NCBI GenBank assembly: GCA_015233135.1
Contig: JADFYH010000020.1
Coordinates: forward strand, 1 to 51,867
DNA: 51,867 nt
DNA from: Deltaproteobacteria bacterium
GTDB taxonomy: Bacteria; UBA10199; JADFYH01
Reading direction: 5' to 3'
Shown here in pieces: positions 14,860 to 22,190 of the stretch; the first letter of the stretch is position 1; each line of letters starts with the position of its first letter. The notes beneath the pieces are model-generated. The model did no database searches, was not told where the DNA came from, and saw only the letters and a program-made list of their open reading frames with translations. Made by a program: the position numbers and the translations under genes.

Positions 14860-15774
14860 TTAAAAAAACAATTTTTCTTTAGAAAGTAAAATCGCCGCTC
14901 TTTTCTTCGCAACTTCATTGGCTAAACGTTGCTCAGGAAGCACAGTGGCATCGGCATTCAACACCTCTTGCAACAGAGATCGAAACAAATTTTTGTCTTG
15001 AATCTGCACCGCATAAAATTGAGCCTTGAGTACCTTGATCATCAAATATTTGTTTTGGGTAGCTTCTATCGCTGTATCAAAGGCCTTTTTGGAGGCCTCG
15101 GGCTGCCCTCCCAACATTTTGGGGCGTGCGGCATAAAACACCCCGAAAAACTGACCCGGCCCGTCGTAGTAGTAATGAGGATCCAGCTCAGCAACTCGCA
15201 TCATGAGGGCCTCAATGCGTGGCATTTCGGCAATGGTATCGGGAGAATCTTTTGAGAAATTGAGGAGGGATCCCCAATTGAAGGCCGTCCAAAATAAATT
15301 AGGGACATCTTTTTTATTGAAAGTGAGGAGAGACTTTTTGAACGCATCCAAAGTGCCTTCCAAAGATTTTTTAAACGAGGCATTCTGACTCAGAAGCAGC
15401 AGGCCAAATTTTTTTCCCCGACCATAAAACAGTTTGGCCCGGTCGCTCGCCATTTTTTCCATGTTTTCATTCACGCCTTTTGCTTCCAAAATATCTTGCT
15501 CCACAAAGCCAAAGGTATAAGCCGCATAAGAGCGGGCCAGCATGAATAAAATAGATTTGTCTTTAGGATTAGAACGCTGCAGGGCTTCCAGCATCTTGAG
15601 GGAGGCGAGGGAAGACTGATTCGCAAAACCTACATCTTGTTCTTCTTCGATGGCCGGTAAACCGTCCTTAAAAACTTGCGCCGTAATTCCCGCCGCCGTT
15701 TTTTTAAGACCGCAAGAAGGCAGCAGACTGAGTGAAAACAACCCAAAGAAGGCAAAGCGAAATATTTTCTTCAT
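14860..15774 (-). CDS. tatT: TatT-like TPR lipoprotein of a TRAP system
   Basis: This 304-residue protein has a lipoprotein signal (LSLLPSC lipobox, Cys about residue 21). The mature part is alpha-helical with TPR-like repeats: ASLKMLEALQRSNPKDK, FMLARSYAAYTFGFVE, LFWTAFNWGSLLNFS, and HYYYDGPGQFFGVFYAARP with the GG...A.. turn. This matches the TRAP-associated TatT family, first described in Treponema, in which a trimeric TPR lipoprotein binds the DctP-like TatP. It is directly upstream of dctP, as expected. Confidence 0.85.
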   Translation of the reverse strand: MKKIFRFAFFGLFSLSLLPSCGLKKTAAGITAQVFKDGLPAIEEEQDVGFANQSSLASLKMLEALQRSNPKDKSILFMLARSYAAYTFGFVEQDILEAKGVNENMEKMASDRAKLFYGRGKKFGLLLLSQNASFKKSLEGTLDAFKKSLLTFNKKDVPNLFWTAFNWGSLLNFSKDSPDTIAEMPRIEALMMRVAELDPHYYYDGPGQFFGVFYAARPKMLGGQPEASKKAFDTAIEATQNKYLMIKVLKAQFYAVQIQDKNLFRSLLQEVLNADATVLPEQRLANEVAKKRAAILLSKEKLFF

Positions 15775-15894
15775 AAGTTTTTCTCATTTTTTTCAGAAGC
15801 GAGGGGCGGAGATAACAGCAGGATTTAATTTTGGCAATATTTTTATGGCCGCAAATGCAGGCCAGAACAACACGCTGCGTCAAAAAAATCCTTT

Positions 15895-15924
15895 CGTCAT
15901 CTCTCACTATTGTTCGAGATGACG
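15895..15924. repeat. Short inverted repeat, same family as the bioB-end element
   Basis: CGTCATCTC (15895-15903) pairs with GAGATGACG (15916-15924) in the gap between tatT and the metallopeptidase gene. The outer arms match those of the 3896-3980 repeat. Confidence 0.6.
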
Positions 15925-15926
15925 CA

Positions 15927-16649
15927 CTACTCAGAAGCTAATAAAATAGAAGTATAAGGATTCGGATAAATCACCCGATCTTTGCTAAACAGTTCGCGCG
16001 CGAACTCTTGCCGGTCAAAGGTGCATTGAGAGGCTTCGCGCAAAATTTTAATGCGCATCTCCACAGGAAAATATTTATGCGATTCGCGACCATCATGGAT
16101 GTGCTGCAAAAATTCGATGAGAGGCTCGACCGAATAACCCATCAGAGGTAAAATCCTGCCACAGAAGGCATCGGCAGAGGCCTCTTCTTCCTGGCGGATC
16201 TTCAGCAATTCATCCCATTTAAAGCGGTCAAAGTTGGCGTATTTAATCAGCAGCGACATCAGATGCCCCCACTCGTGGGCCACGACCCCCGCCACCAGAG
16301 CCGTGTCGTTTTGATGGGCCCTTAAAAAATCAGTACCCAGATAGACCAAACCCTGATTGTCCGCCGCGCCGATGGTATTTTCGGCCAGCACGATTTGGGC
16401 ATTTTTACCCGACAAGGTACTGAGCTTGCGCCGGATACGATTCACGAGACCATATTGGGTAAAGAGATTGGCCAAATCGGGATGGGCCGCAAAACTAGCC
16501 AAAATAGGCGCCATTTCACCTATCCCTACGCGACCCGGCACATTTTGCGTGGGTCCTGTTGAGGGAGAACGCGGAGCCGTAATCACATTCGGTGACGGCA
16601 TCCAGGGCTGTAATTTAGAAAGTGAGGCCTCTACTTTTGGAACACCCAT
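15927..16649 (-). CDS. HExxH metallopeptidase (M48-like), no signal peptide
   Basis: This 240-residue protein has the zinc motif HEWGH near residue 126 and a downstream EEEASADAF that supplies the third ligand in ExxxD form, as in M48-type gluzincins. The N-terminal 45 residues are Pro/Ser-rich and unlike a membrane segment. The usual transmembrane helices of HtpX/Ste24 are absent, so it is closer to the soluble catalytic core seen in BepA/LoiP-like proteins, but without a signal peptide. Substrate is unknown. An AAGGA site precedes the ATG. Confidence 0.75.
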   Translation of the reverse strand: MGVPKVEASLSKLQPWMPSPNVITAPRSPSTGPTQNVPGRVGIGEMAPILASFAAHPDLANLFTQYGLVNRIRRKLSTLSGKNAQIVLAENTIGAADNQGLVYLGTDFLRAHQNDTALVAGVVAHEWGHLMSLLIKYANFDRFKWDELLKIRQEEEASADAFCGRILPLMGYSVEPLIEFLQHIHDGRESHKYFPVEMRIKILREASQCTFDRQEFARELFSKDRVIYPNPYTSILLASE

Positions 16650-16699
16650 ATTGTCCTTATCGGGTTTTGGGTTTTTAAAGTTGTCTGGAGCAACTTAAA

Positions 16700-17131
16700 T
16701 TATAGGCTCAGCATCTCCAAGGTAAAATGCCGTTTGGGATTCATTACCTCAATAAACCTAGAAATCTTTTCTAAACCCGGTGAATGTTTGCCAGACTCGT
16801 ACTGAGCATAGGCACTCGCTGAAGCATAGCCCAAGCGCTGAGCGACTTCCCTCACGGTGAGATGATTAATTTGCCTTTGTCTTTTTAAAAATAATGCCAC
16901 CAGCTCGGTTTCCTCAGAGCTGGAGAGGCTAAAATCCCTTTTCTGGACATTTTTGCTTTTTAACAAACTTGCTTTCACTTTAAATCCCGACTTATCGACA
17001 TGACACTTTACGGCATCTTCCATCATACTTAATGCATCCTTTAAAGATTTGCCTTGAGTGCTGATTTCTAAACAAGGCAATTCGATAATCCAAAATTTGT
17101 CGTCTTTCCAAACTTGTCCTTTAAAAAACAT
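16700..17131 (-). CDS. hicB: HicB-type antitoxin with XRE HTH domain
   Basis: This 143-residue protein has a HicB-like partial RNase H fold at residues 1-50 (FWIIELPCLEISTQGKSLKDAL), which binds the HicA toxin. Residues about 80-140 are an XRE helix-turn-helix (LTVREVAQRLGYASASAYAQYESG) that should repress the operon. It lies 1 bp after hicA. The order toxin then antitoxin is the common one for hicAB. Confidence 0.88.
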   Translation of the reverse strand: MFFKGQVWKDDKFWIIELPCLEISTQGKSLKDALSMMEDAVKCHVDKSGFKVKASLLKSKNVQKRDFSLSSSEETELVALFLKRQRQINHLTVREVAQRLGYASASAYAQYESGKHSPGLEKISRFIEVMNPKRHFTLEMLSL

Positions 17132-17132
17132 C

Positions 17133-17324
17133 TTATTTCTCCTTTTTCACACGACCTTTTTCTGCATTCCTTAAAATTCCTTTTGCGGTGTATTCATTAA
17201 TTTCTTTGTGCCTCGGGACTGTTTCAATATATTCCCCATTGGTCCAAATATCATGACTCCCACCATGCTTTTTAAACCACCAACCTAGCTGACTTAACTT
17301 TGCTTCCAATTCTTTTCTTTTCAT
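17133..17324 (-). CDS. hicA: HicA-type mRNA interferase toxin
   Basis: The 63-residue product starts at MKRKELEAKLSQ; an in-frame upstream ATG at 17366 would add a hydrophobic 14-residue leader with no family support. The double-stranded-RNA-binding-like fold with catalytic His is seen in KKHGGSHDIW, followed by VPRHKEINEYTAKGIL. HicA cleaves mRNA when free of HicB. A TTGACT (17355-17360) and a weak TTAAGT (17331-17336) lie 6 nt before the ATG on the minus strand, so the transcript may be leaderless. Confidence 0.88.
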   Translation of the reverse strand: MKRKELEAKLSQLGWWFKKHGGSHDIWTNGEYIETVPRHKEINEYTAKGILRNAEKGRVKKEK

Positions 17325-17358
17325 GATTGTACTTAAATTTAAGAACAAAACAAGAGTC

Positions 17359-17449
17359 AATATCAACTCAACAACTTATACCCTCTCCGAAACAAATATG
17401 CACAAAGCGCCAGGGAAGGCAGGGCGAGAGTCGAAATAAAAGAAATGCG
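17359..17449 (-). repeat. Duplicated 3' end of the ABC-2 permease gene, left copy
   Basis: This is about 90 bp matching 18803-18891 with roughly eight mismatches. Translated on the minus strand it gives the last 27 residues of the permease and its stop, with a single amino-acid difference (LALPSLAL against LALLSLAL), so nearly all mismatches are silent. It is a detached gene end with no body. Confidence 0.85.
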
Positions 17450-17456
17450 AAAAAAA

Positions 17457-18098
17457 TCATATCAACTCAACAAATTCCTTAAGTTTATCCGCGGTCACTA
17501 TCAGTCCTTGTGCTGCCATTGTAGCCAAATATTCTTCTGCTGATTTTGGAGGGTTTTTAAGCGCAGTCCGGTGATTTTTGACAGCACTAATCACAGCGCC
17601 TTGATATAAACTCATTTGATGCTCTACAAACACATCGGGATGCATGGCCTCGATTCCATAAACTTCTAAAATGTTATCTGGAAAATCCTTCAAATTGAAG
17701 GTCACAATAATCTGGGCCCCACAACGAATAGCGGCAGCTAAAACATGCTGATCGTTTGCATCGGGTAAATTCCCTTCTCCTATCAAGGGCTCGTATCCTG
17801 TCACCAAACAATCCGGAATGGCGTCATTCATTAAAGTTCTCGTGCGTTTAATTTTATCCTTCAAATCGGGACGATTTTTTAAAAGATTTCTTATCCATTC
17901 CTCGTGAATCCGTTCGGTCCATTTGGCTGCAAATAGACCGGACTGGAGATGCATTTAATTACTGGGGGTAGTTTTTTTTGATAAGGCGAGAAGTTTCTTG
18001 ATTTCTATTTTTTTCCCGGACTGGGCTAAGCGCAACAAAAAATCACGGAGCGGAGCCGGGTATAAAACACAGGCATCATAAAGAACAATAAATCGCAT
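17457..18098 (-). pseudogene. PIN-domain toxin gene split by a 69-bp insertion
   Basis: The original gene starts at the ATG at 18096-18098, overlapping the HTH gene stop by 1 bp. It reads MRFIVLYDACVLYPAPLRD with the first PIN aspartate, then LLRLAQSG. At that point 69 bp (17947-18015) are inserted, flanked by a 9-bp direct repeat CCAGTCCGG, and bring an in-frame stop. Removing the insert plus one repeat copy restores LLRLAQSGLFAAKWTERIHEEW exactly. The rest (RNLLKNRPDL, LPDANDQHVLAAAIR, VTFNLKDFP) is a PIN_3-type ribonuclease with conserved acidic residues. A remaining 165-codon frame (17457-17954) could start at the ATG supplied by the insert, but it lacks the first catalytic Asp. Confidence 0.82.
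17947..18015 (-). mobile_element. 69-bp insertion with 9-bp target duplication
   Basis: The insert lies between two CCAGTCCGG copies (17938-17946 and 18016-18024, complement). It is A/T-rich without evident terminal inverted repeats. Its 17948-17970 part is identical to 103-125 at the window start. It is too small to code for anything, so it is either a mobilised non-autonomous element or a remnant. Confidence 0.65.
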
Positions 18099-18547
18099 CA
18101 ATACCCCATATCCTCTTCCTGAGCTTGACGTGTTAATTCCTCCAGCATCTCCTGATTTTCTTGATCGCGCCTCAATTTATATTCCATCAAGTCTTGATAG
18201 CGAATACGCCGGTGAGTTCCCACTTTTGAAAAGGGAATTTTTTCACTTTTTAATAATTGTATAAGAAAAGGGCGTGAAATATTTAAAATATTTGCCGCCT
18301 CTTGAGTAGTGAGCAGATGATGGGTAGGGACAATGCTCACAACATTACCCTGAGCCATTTCAGCTAATAAATCCCGCAATAAGGCCAAAGCCTGACGAGG
18401 CATTATTAGATCCTGGCCATCCATTTGCACTCTCGCTCGGGGTGCTTGAGTTTTTTTGGCAAGGAGCCTGCTCAATTCCTCTGCACTTGTTCGTGCCAAG
18501 GAAACGTCCTCTTCAGAAGGTAAAATTTGGAACTTCATACTATTCAT
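18098..18547 (-). CDS. Excisionase-type HTH antitoxin partner of the PIN protein
   Basis: The 149-residue protein has an N-terminal half of charged helices and, at residues about 75-125, a MerR/excisionase-type winged HTH: LLTTQEAANILNISRPFLI, then SEKIPFSKVGTHRRIRYQDL. Such proteins are regularly encoded just upstream of PIN_3 toxins and act as their antitoxins. GAGGGTG lies 6 nt before the first ATG (MNSMKF), which supports that start. It is intact although its toxin gene is broken. Confidence 0.8.
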   Translation of the reverse strand: MNSMKFQILPSEEDVSLARTSAEELSRLLAKKTQAPRARVQMDGQDLIMPRQALALLRDLLAEMAQGNVVSIVPTHHLLTTQEAANILNISRPFLIQLLKSEKIPFSKVGTHRRIRYQDLMEYKLRRDQENQEMLEELTRQAQEEDMGY

Positions 18548-18657
18548 AATTCACCCTCAAATTTTTCATTATTTAACATCCAGAAACCCTTTCGTTTGAT
18601 GCTATTCGAAATAATCGAAAAACGCAATAGGAGTAATAAAATTGTGGAAAACAGCAA

Positions 18658-18803
18658 TAGACTTCTTTCGTAACCGTCACGAGCAATTGGCCTGCAAGGC
18701 GCGGTGGGACCCGTTTCCCGCAGCGTACGATATGTACGTGAGGACAAACGGGGGAACCGCAACGCCGCAGGGCATTTGCGCAGTAGGTTACGAAAGAAGT
18801 CTA
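18658..18803. repeat. 146-bp structured palindromic element
   Basis: The terminal arms are perfect over 18 bp (18658-18675 with 18786-18803). Inside, GCCTGC..GGCG..GGT pairs with ACC..CGCC..GCAGGGC, CCCGTTT pairs with AAACGGG, and a small CGTAC/GTACG hairpin crowns the stem, so almost the whole unit folds into one branched rod. Its right end coincides with the start of the duplicated permease 3' end. It has no credible ORF. It resembles a non-autonomous palindromic mobile element, not a simple terminator, because no U-run follows. Confidence 0.75.
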
Positions 18804-18891
18804 ATATCAACTCAACAACTTATAACCCCGACGAAATAAATAGGCACAAAGTGCCAGGGAAAGCAGGGCGAGAGTCGAAATAAAAGAAATG
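18803..18891 (-). repeat. Permease 3' end, right (in-gene) copy of the duplication
   Basis: This is the intact end of the ABC-2 permease gene that matches 17359-17449. Together the two copies bracket the HTH/PIN cassette. Confidence 0.85.
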
Positions 18892-19574
18892 GAAATAGCG
18901 AAAGGGACATCCCCCTTCCCCAAGGTGGCCCAGCGGAGGGCATCCACCAGGTAAAAGATGGGATTCAAGAGGCTGACCTTTTGCCAAAGCGGGGGCAGCA
19001 TGTGAATGGAGTAAAAAACTCCGCCTAAATAAATGAAGGGAGAAATGACGAAATTGGTAAAAGTGGCAATTTGGTCCCAGGATTCGCTCCACAGGGCAGA
19101 AATGATTCCCAGGCAGGAAAACAACAGCGAACTCATCAGTAAAACCAGCAGCAGGTAGCCAAAATGATAAAAAGGCAGGGGGATGAAGATCTTGGAAACT
19201 GCCAAAGTCAGAATTCCAATCAAGGCCCCGCGGAGGATGCCTCCCAACACAAAGGCAAATACCACCTGAAAAGGGGACAAGGGAGCGGCCAGAATATTTT
19301 CGATGGATCTATCCATACGCGCCATAAAAAGCGAGGTAGAAGTGTTGGCGTAAGCGTTGTTGATAACCCCCATCGCCGCAAGTCCTGGGAGCATAAACAC
19401 GATGTAAGGAAAACCACCTACTTCTTTGATGCGCGAGCCCAGGGAAAAACCAAAAATAAAAATATAAAGCGCGGTCGTAATAATGGGAGGGGCTATTGTT
19501 TGCTTGGAGAGGCGTGCAAAACGGTAATATTCGCGTTCGATCAAGGTCCTAAATCCGATAAAATTTTGGGTCAT
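18807..19574 (-). CDS. ABC-2 type transporter permease
   Basis: The start is set at MTQNFIGFRTL (19574), which overlaps the ATPase stop by 4 bp (ATGA); the longer frame to 19625 lies inside the ATPase gene. The product is 255 residues with six membrane helices and the ABC-2 signature region FVISPFIYLGGVFYSIHMLP followed by LLNPIFYLVDALRW. This places it near the YadH/NodJ type. With the upstream ATPase it forms an exporter, whose substrate may be a polysaccharide, a lipid-linked compound or a drug. Its 3' end is duplicated at 17359-17449. Confidence 0.9.
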   Translation of the reverse strand: MTQNFIGFRTLIEREYYRFARLSKQTIAPPIITTALYIFIFGFSLGSRIKEVGGFPYIVFMLPGLAAMGVINNAYANTSTSLFMARMDRSIENILAAPLSPFQVVFAFVLGGILRGALIGILTLAVSKIFIPLPFYHFGYLLLVLLMSSLLFSCLGIISALWSESWDQIATFTNFVISPFIYLGGVFYSIHMLPPLWQKVSLLNPIFYLVDALRWATLGKGDVPFAISISFISTLALLSLALCAYLFRRGYKLLS

Positions 19575-20485
19575 AACTTTCTTCCCGTCAGCGTCACAAA
19601 CACGTCTTCCAAAGAACCGTGGCACACTTGCATATCAAGTACAGGATTTGCCCCCTGAAGATTGGCCCGTTCCAAGAGTTCGCTGATCTGTATCCCCACT
19701 TTTGCCTGGGTTAAAGTGAGCCTATTGTCTTCCATCTTTATTTCAGAAAATCCTTTAAAATCACCGTAGTGCAGTTTATCTCTAAATGTAATCTCCACTT
19801 TTTCTTTGCAGTATTTGGCGATCAGTTCCCTAGGCCTTCCCATTTCGATGATCTGACCATGGTTGATGATGGCCACCCGCTCACAGAGCAGCTCCGCCTC
19901 ATCAATATAATGAGTGGTGAGTAAAATAGTGGTGCCATCCTCATTTAAATTTTGGAGATAAGACCAAAGTTCGCGACGTTGTTCCACATCCACACCTGCC
20001 GTCGGTTCATCCAGAATCAGAATTTTGGGCTTGCTGATGAGGGCCCGCGCGATGAGCAAGCGCCGTTGCATGCCTCCGGAGAGCTTATAAAATGGCTCGG
20101 TGGATTTTTCCTTTAACCGAAATTGGGTAAGTAAATCCTGGGTGCGCTCTCTGGCATATTTGTGCGAGAATCCGTAAAAACCCGCCTGAAATTCCAGCGT
20201 TTTTCGGATATTAAAAAAGCGATCGACATTGATTTCTTGAGGGGCAAAGCCAATCATCTGGCGAGTGTCAATAGTCTGTGGACTCACCTGTTTGCCGAAG
20301 ACTGAAATTTGTCCTGAATCGGGTTTCACCAAACCGACGACCGATCCGATCAAAGTGGTTTTGCCCGCCCCATTAGGACCCAGCAGACCAAAAAATTCTC
20401 CTTCTTCGATCTCCAGATCGAGGCCTTTCAGGGCTTGCAGGCTTTTATATTTTTTGCAGAGCTGATTGATTTTAATGGCGTGCAT
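19571..20485 (-). CDS. ABC transporter ATP-binding protein
   Basis: This 304-residue protein has Walker A GPNGAGKTTL (near residue 38), a Q-loop in GFAPQEINVD, the signature LSGGMQRRL, Walker B ILILDEPTAG and the switch His in LTTHYIDEAE. The DEPTAGVD plus a C-terminal extension (about residues 225-304, ending LEDVFVTLTGRKL) is typical of CcmA/YadG/NodI-type exporter ATPases. It is coupled to the downstream permease by a 4-bp overlap and begins 4 bp after the membrane-anchored protein gene. Confidence 0.93.
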   Translation of the reverse strand: MHAIKINQLCKKYKSLQALKGLDLEIEEGEFFGLLGPNGAGKTTLIGSVVGLVKPDSGQISVFGKQVSPQTIDTRQMIGFAPQEINVDRFFNIRKTLEFQAGFYGFSHKYARERTQDLLTQFRLKEKSTEPFYKLSGGMQRRLLIARALISKPKILILDEPTAGVDVEQRRELWSYLQNLNEDGTTILLTTHYIDEAELLCERVAIINHGQIIEMGRPRELIAKYCKEKVEITFRDKLHYGDFKGFSEIKMEDNRLTLTQAKVGIQISELLERANLQGANPVLDMQVCHGSLEDVFVTLTGRKL

Positions 20486-20489
20486 AGAT

Positions 20490-21404
20490 TTACTTCTTCA
20501 CCCAAACCCCATCCTCAAATCTCCACTCGGTTTTTTTGGTTTCAAACCCCTTGTTGGGATGAGCTGCATCAAAACCGGTGACTTGTTCAATGATTTTCGT
20601 TTTTTCCAACTTGATGCTTTTCTTGCTTGTCCCACTCGTCCCCGTATTCCAAAGAGCGGCTTTTTCTGTTTTATCCACCTTCTTTTTCATCCACTGCAAG
20701 GTTTTTCCATCCCATTTCAAGAGACCAATTTTTTCCGTGCTCTCCCCCGAACTATCGAAATGCAAAATAATTTCCGGTAAGCCATCTTTATCAATATCCA
20801 CCAAATCGGCGCTTTTAAAACGGGCGATGCCTTTCAAATGCTTGTCACCGCTACTTTTAAGCAAATTGATTTCGCTGATTTTATCGTAACCTTCCGCACT
20901 TCTTTGCACCATGGCCACCACCGGTTTCAGCACATCCGGATTGCGGATCTTATCTGCAGACTTGCCTTCCGGCACTAGGCCATAAGAGATCAGCAGGAGT
21001 TGTTTCCCTCCTTTTTTATCGGGATAATCGAGCTTGATATAGTCGTCTTGCCAGGCATGCTCCGGCAAGACGTTTTTGCTGATTGTTTTTTTAGGGATAT
21101 CCGGCAAGGTAGAGGCTTGGGTCTCTGACCTTTGGGTCTCCGTTTTCTGGCTTTCTGCCGCTTTGCTTTCAGGACTTTTTACAGGAACTGTCTCCGGAAA
21201 AACATTCGGATTCTTTTGCGCCTGAGTATTTGCCGGATTGGTTTTTTGCCTATCCTCCGAAGTTTGAGTCATCACATTTGAGGGCTTAGTTGTTTTGGTC
21301 TTGAAGCTTTGAAAATACCACACCAGGGCCGTTACTAAAACCAAGACCCCCAATAATTTCCAGAAAGCAAACCCACTTTTTTTTCTTCTTCGACGAATAG
21401 CCAT
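20490..21404 (-). CDS. Membrane-anchored protein with FG-GAP/EF-like calcium motif
   Basis: The product is about 304 residues from MAIRRRRKKS. A basic N-terminus precedes one membrane helix (residues about 13-32). A long Ser/Thr/Gln/Lys linker (about 35-110) follows, then a beta domain containing SADLVDIDKDGLPEIILHF, in which DIDKDG is a calcium-loop motif of FG-GAP/VCBS repeats. The protein is probably periplasmic and facing the wall; function unknown. The ATG sits 2 nt beyond the U-run of the terminator at 21407-21437 and has no Shine-Dalgarno site. An alternative start at 21443 would place that hairpin within the coding region. Confidence 0.65.
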   Translation of the reverse strand: MAIRRRRKKSGFAFWKLLGVLVLVTALVWYFQSFKTKTTKPSNVMTQTSEDRQKTNPANTQAQKNPNVFPETVPVKSPESKAAESQKTETQRSETQASTLPDIPKKTISKNVLPEHAWQDDYIKLDYPDKKGGKQLLLISYGLVPEGKSADKIRNPDVLKPVVAMVQRSAEGYDKISEINLLKSSGDKHLKGIARFKSADLVDIDKDGLPEIILHFDSSGESTEKIGLLKWDGKTLQWMKKKVDKTEKAALWNTGTSGTSKKSIKLEKTKIIEQVTGFDAAHPNKGFETKKTEWRFEDGVWVKK

Positions 21405-21406
21405 AT

Positions 21407-21437
21407 AAAAAAAGGCGCCCCGACTCTTCGGGGCGCC
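21407..21437 (-). terminator. Rho-independent terminator after the urate-oxidase-N-type gene
   Basis: A perfect GGCGCCCCGA/TCGGGGCGCC hairpin (21414-21437) is followed on the minus strand by seven T. It ends the transcript of the 21459-22052 gene and abuts the next start codon. Confidence 0.9.
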
Positions 21438-21458
21438 ATCCATAAAATATTAAATGCA

Positions 21459-22052
21459 CTAAACCGATTTACCCACTTTCGGGGCGATTTGATATAAATG
21501 TTGGGCCAGGCCAAAACCAAGCACTATAAAAGCGAGGATGGCCACAGTCCAATATTGCCCAAAGATGGCCCCATGAGAGGCACCTGCCATGCAGGCCAAC
21601 ATCGGCATGGAGAGGAAGGTATTGAGCTTAGAGGCCTTTCGCGCGTTTTCTACTAAGTTAGGATCGGGCTTTTCTCCCGTTTTAACGGCCGTGATGATCT
21701 TCTTTTGGTTAGGCCAGATGATGAACCATACATTAAACCACATGACAGATCCAAAAAGTGCCCCCAAACCTATCCAATAAATGCTGGGGCTTCCGAGATA
21801 GGCCTGTTGCTGCATCCCAAAATAAATCCAACCGGTGATGAAAGTCATCATCGCCCCCCAACGAAAGGCAAAGAGGGCCCGAGGCATTAATTCGGGGACA
21901 ATCTTCTTCTTGGTTTCAGCGTCAATGGCCGCTTGAAAATTGGCATTTACGAAATTAAAAAAGTACAAATGCCCAATCCATAGAATACCAAAAATATAGT
22001 GGAACCAACGCAGAACAAATTTCACGACTTCTGCCACCGATAAAGTTTCCAT
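21459..22052 (-). CDS. Urate_ox_N/PuuD-type membrane protein
   Basis: This 197-residue protein with about five membrane helices has the motifs FHYIFGILWIGHLYFFNF, RWGAMMTFITGWIYF and NVWFIIWPNQKKII, which match the membrane domain of PuuD-type urate oxidases (Urate_ox_N). The C-terminal cytochrome c of full PuuD is missing, as in many stand-alone homologues. Conserved His residues in helix 1 could bind heme. Its substrate is uncertain since no purine genes are nearby. AAAGGAGG lies before the ATG and a strong terminator follows, so it is a monocistronic unit. Confidence 0.8.
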   Translation of the reverse strand: METLSVAEVVKFVLRWFHYIFGILWIGHLYFFNFVNANFQAAIDAETKKKIVPELMPRALFAFRWGAMMTFITGWIYFGMQQQAYLGSPSIYWIGLGALFGSVMWFNVWFIIWPNQKKIITAVKTGEKPDPNLVENARKASKLNTFLSMPMLACMAGASHGAIFGQYWTVAILAFIVLGFGLAQHLYQIAPKVGKSV

Positions 22053-22190
22053 AAAAACCTCCTTTAAAAAGGACTAAGGATAATAAATAACCCAAAGGAG
22101 GCGATAACATTCAAGTGGGGCTTTTCAAGGGAAATTTTTGAACTTGTCCTCTAAAAATTAAAAGTGGACCTTTTGATTATTTCAAAAAAA

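Noticed and set aside
18658-18803. Integron attC site
   Set aside because: The arm ends do not fit the RYYYAAC/GTTRRRY core sites and no integrase or cassette array is present.
18544-18810. An 88-codon open frame covering the 146-bp palindrome
   Set aside because: It is produced by the structured repeat, has no family features and shares its codons with hairpin arms.
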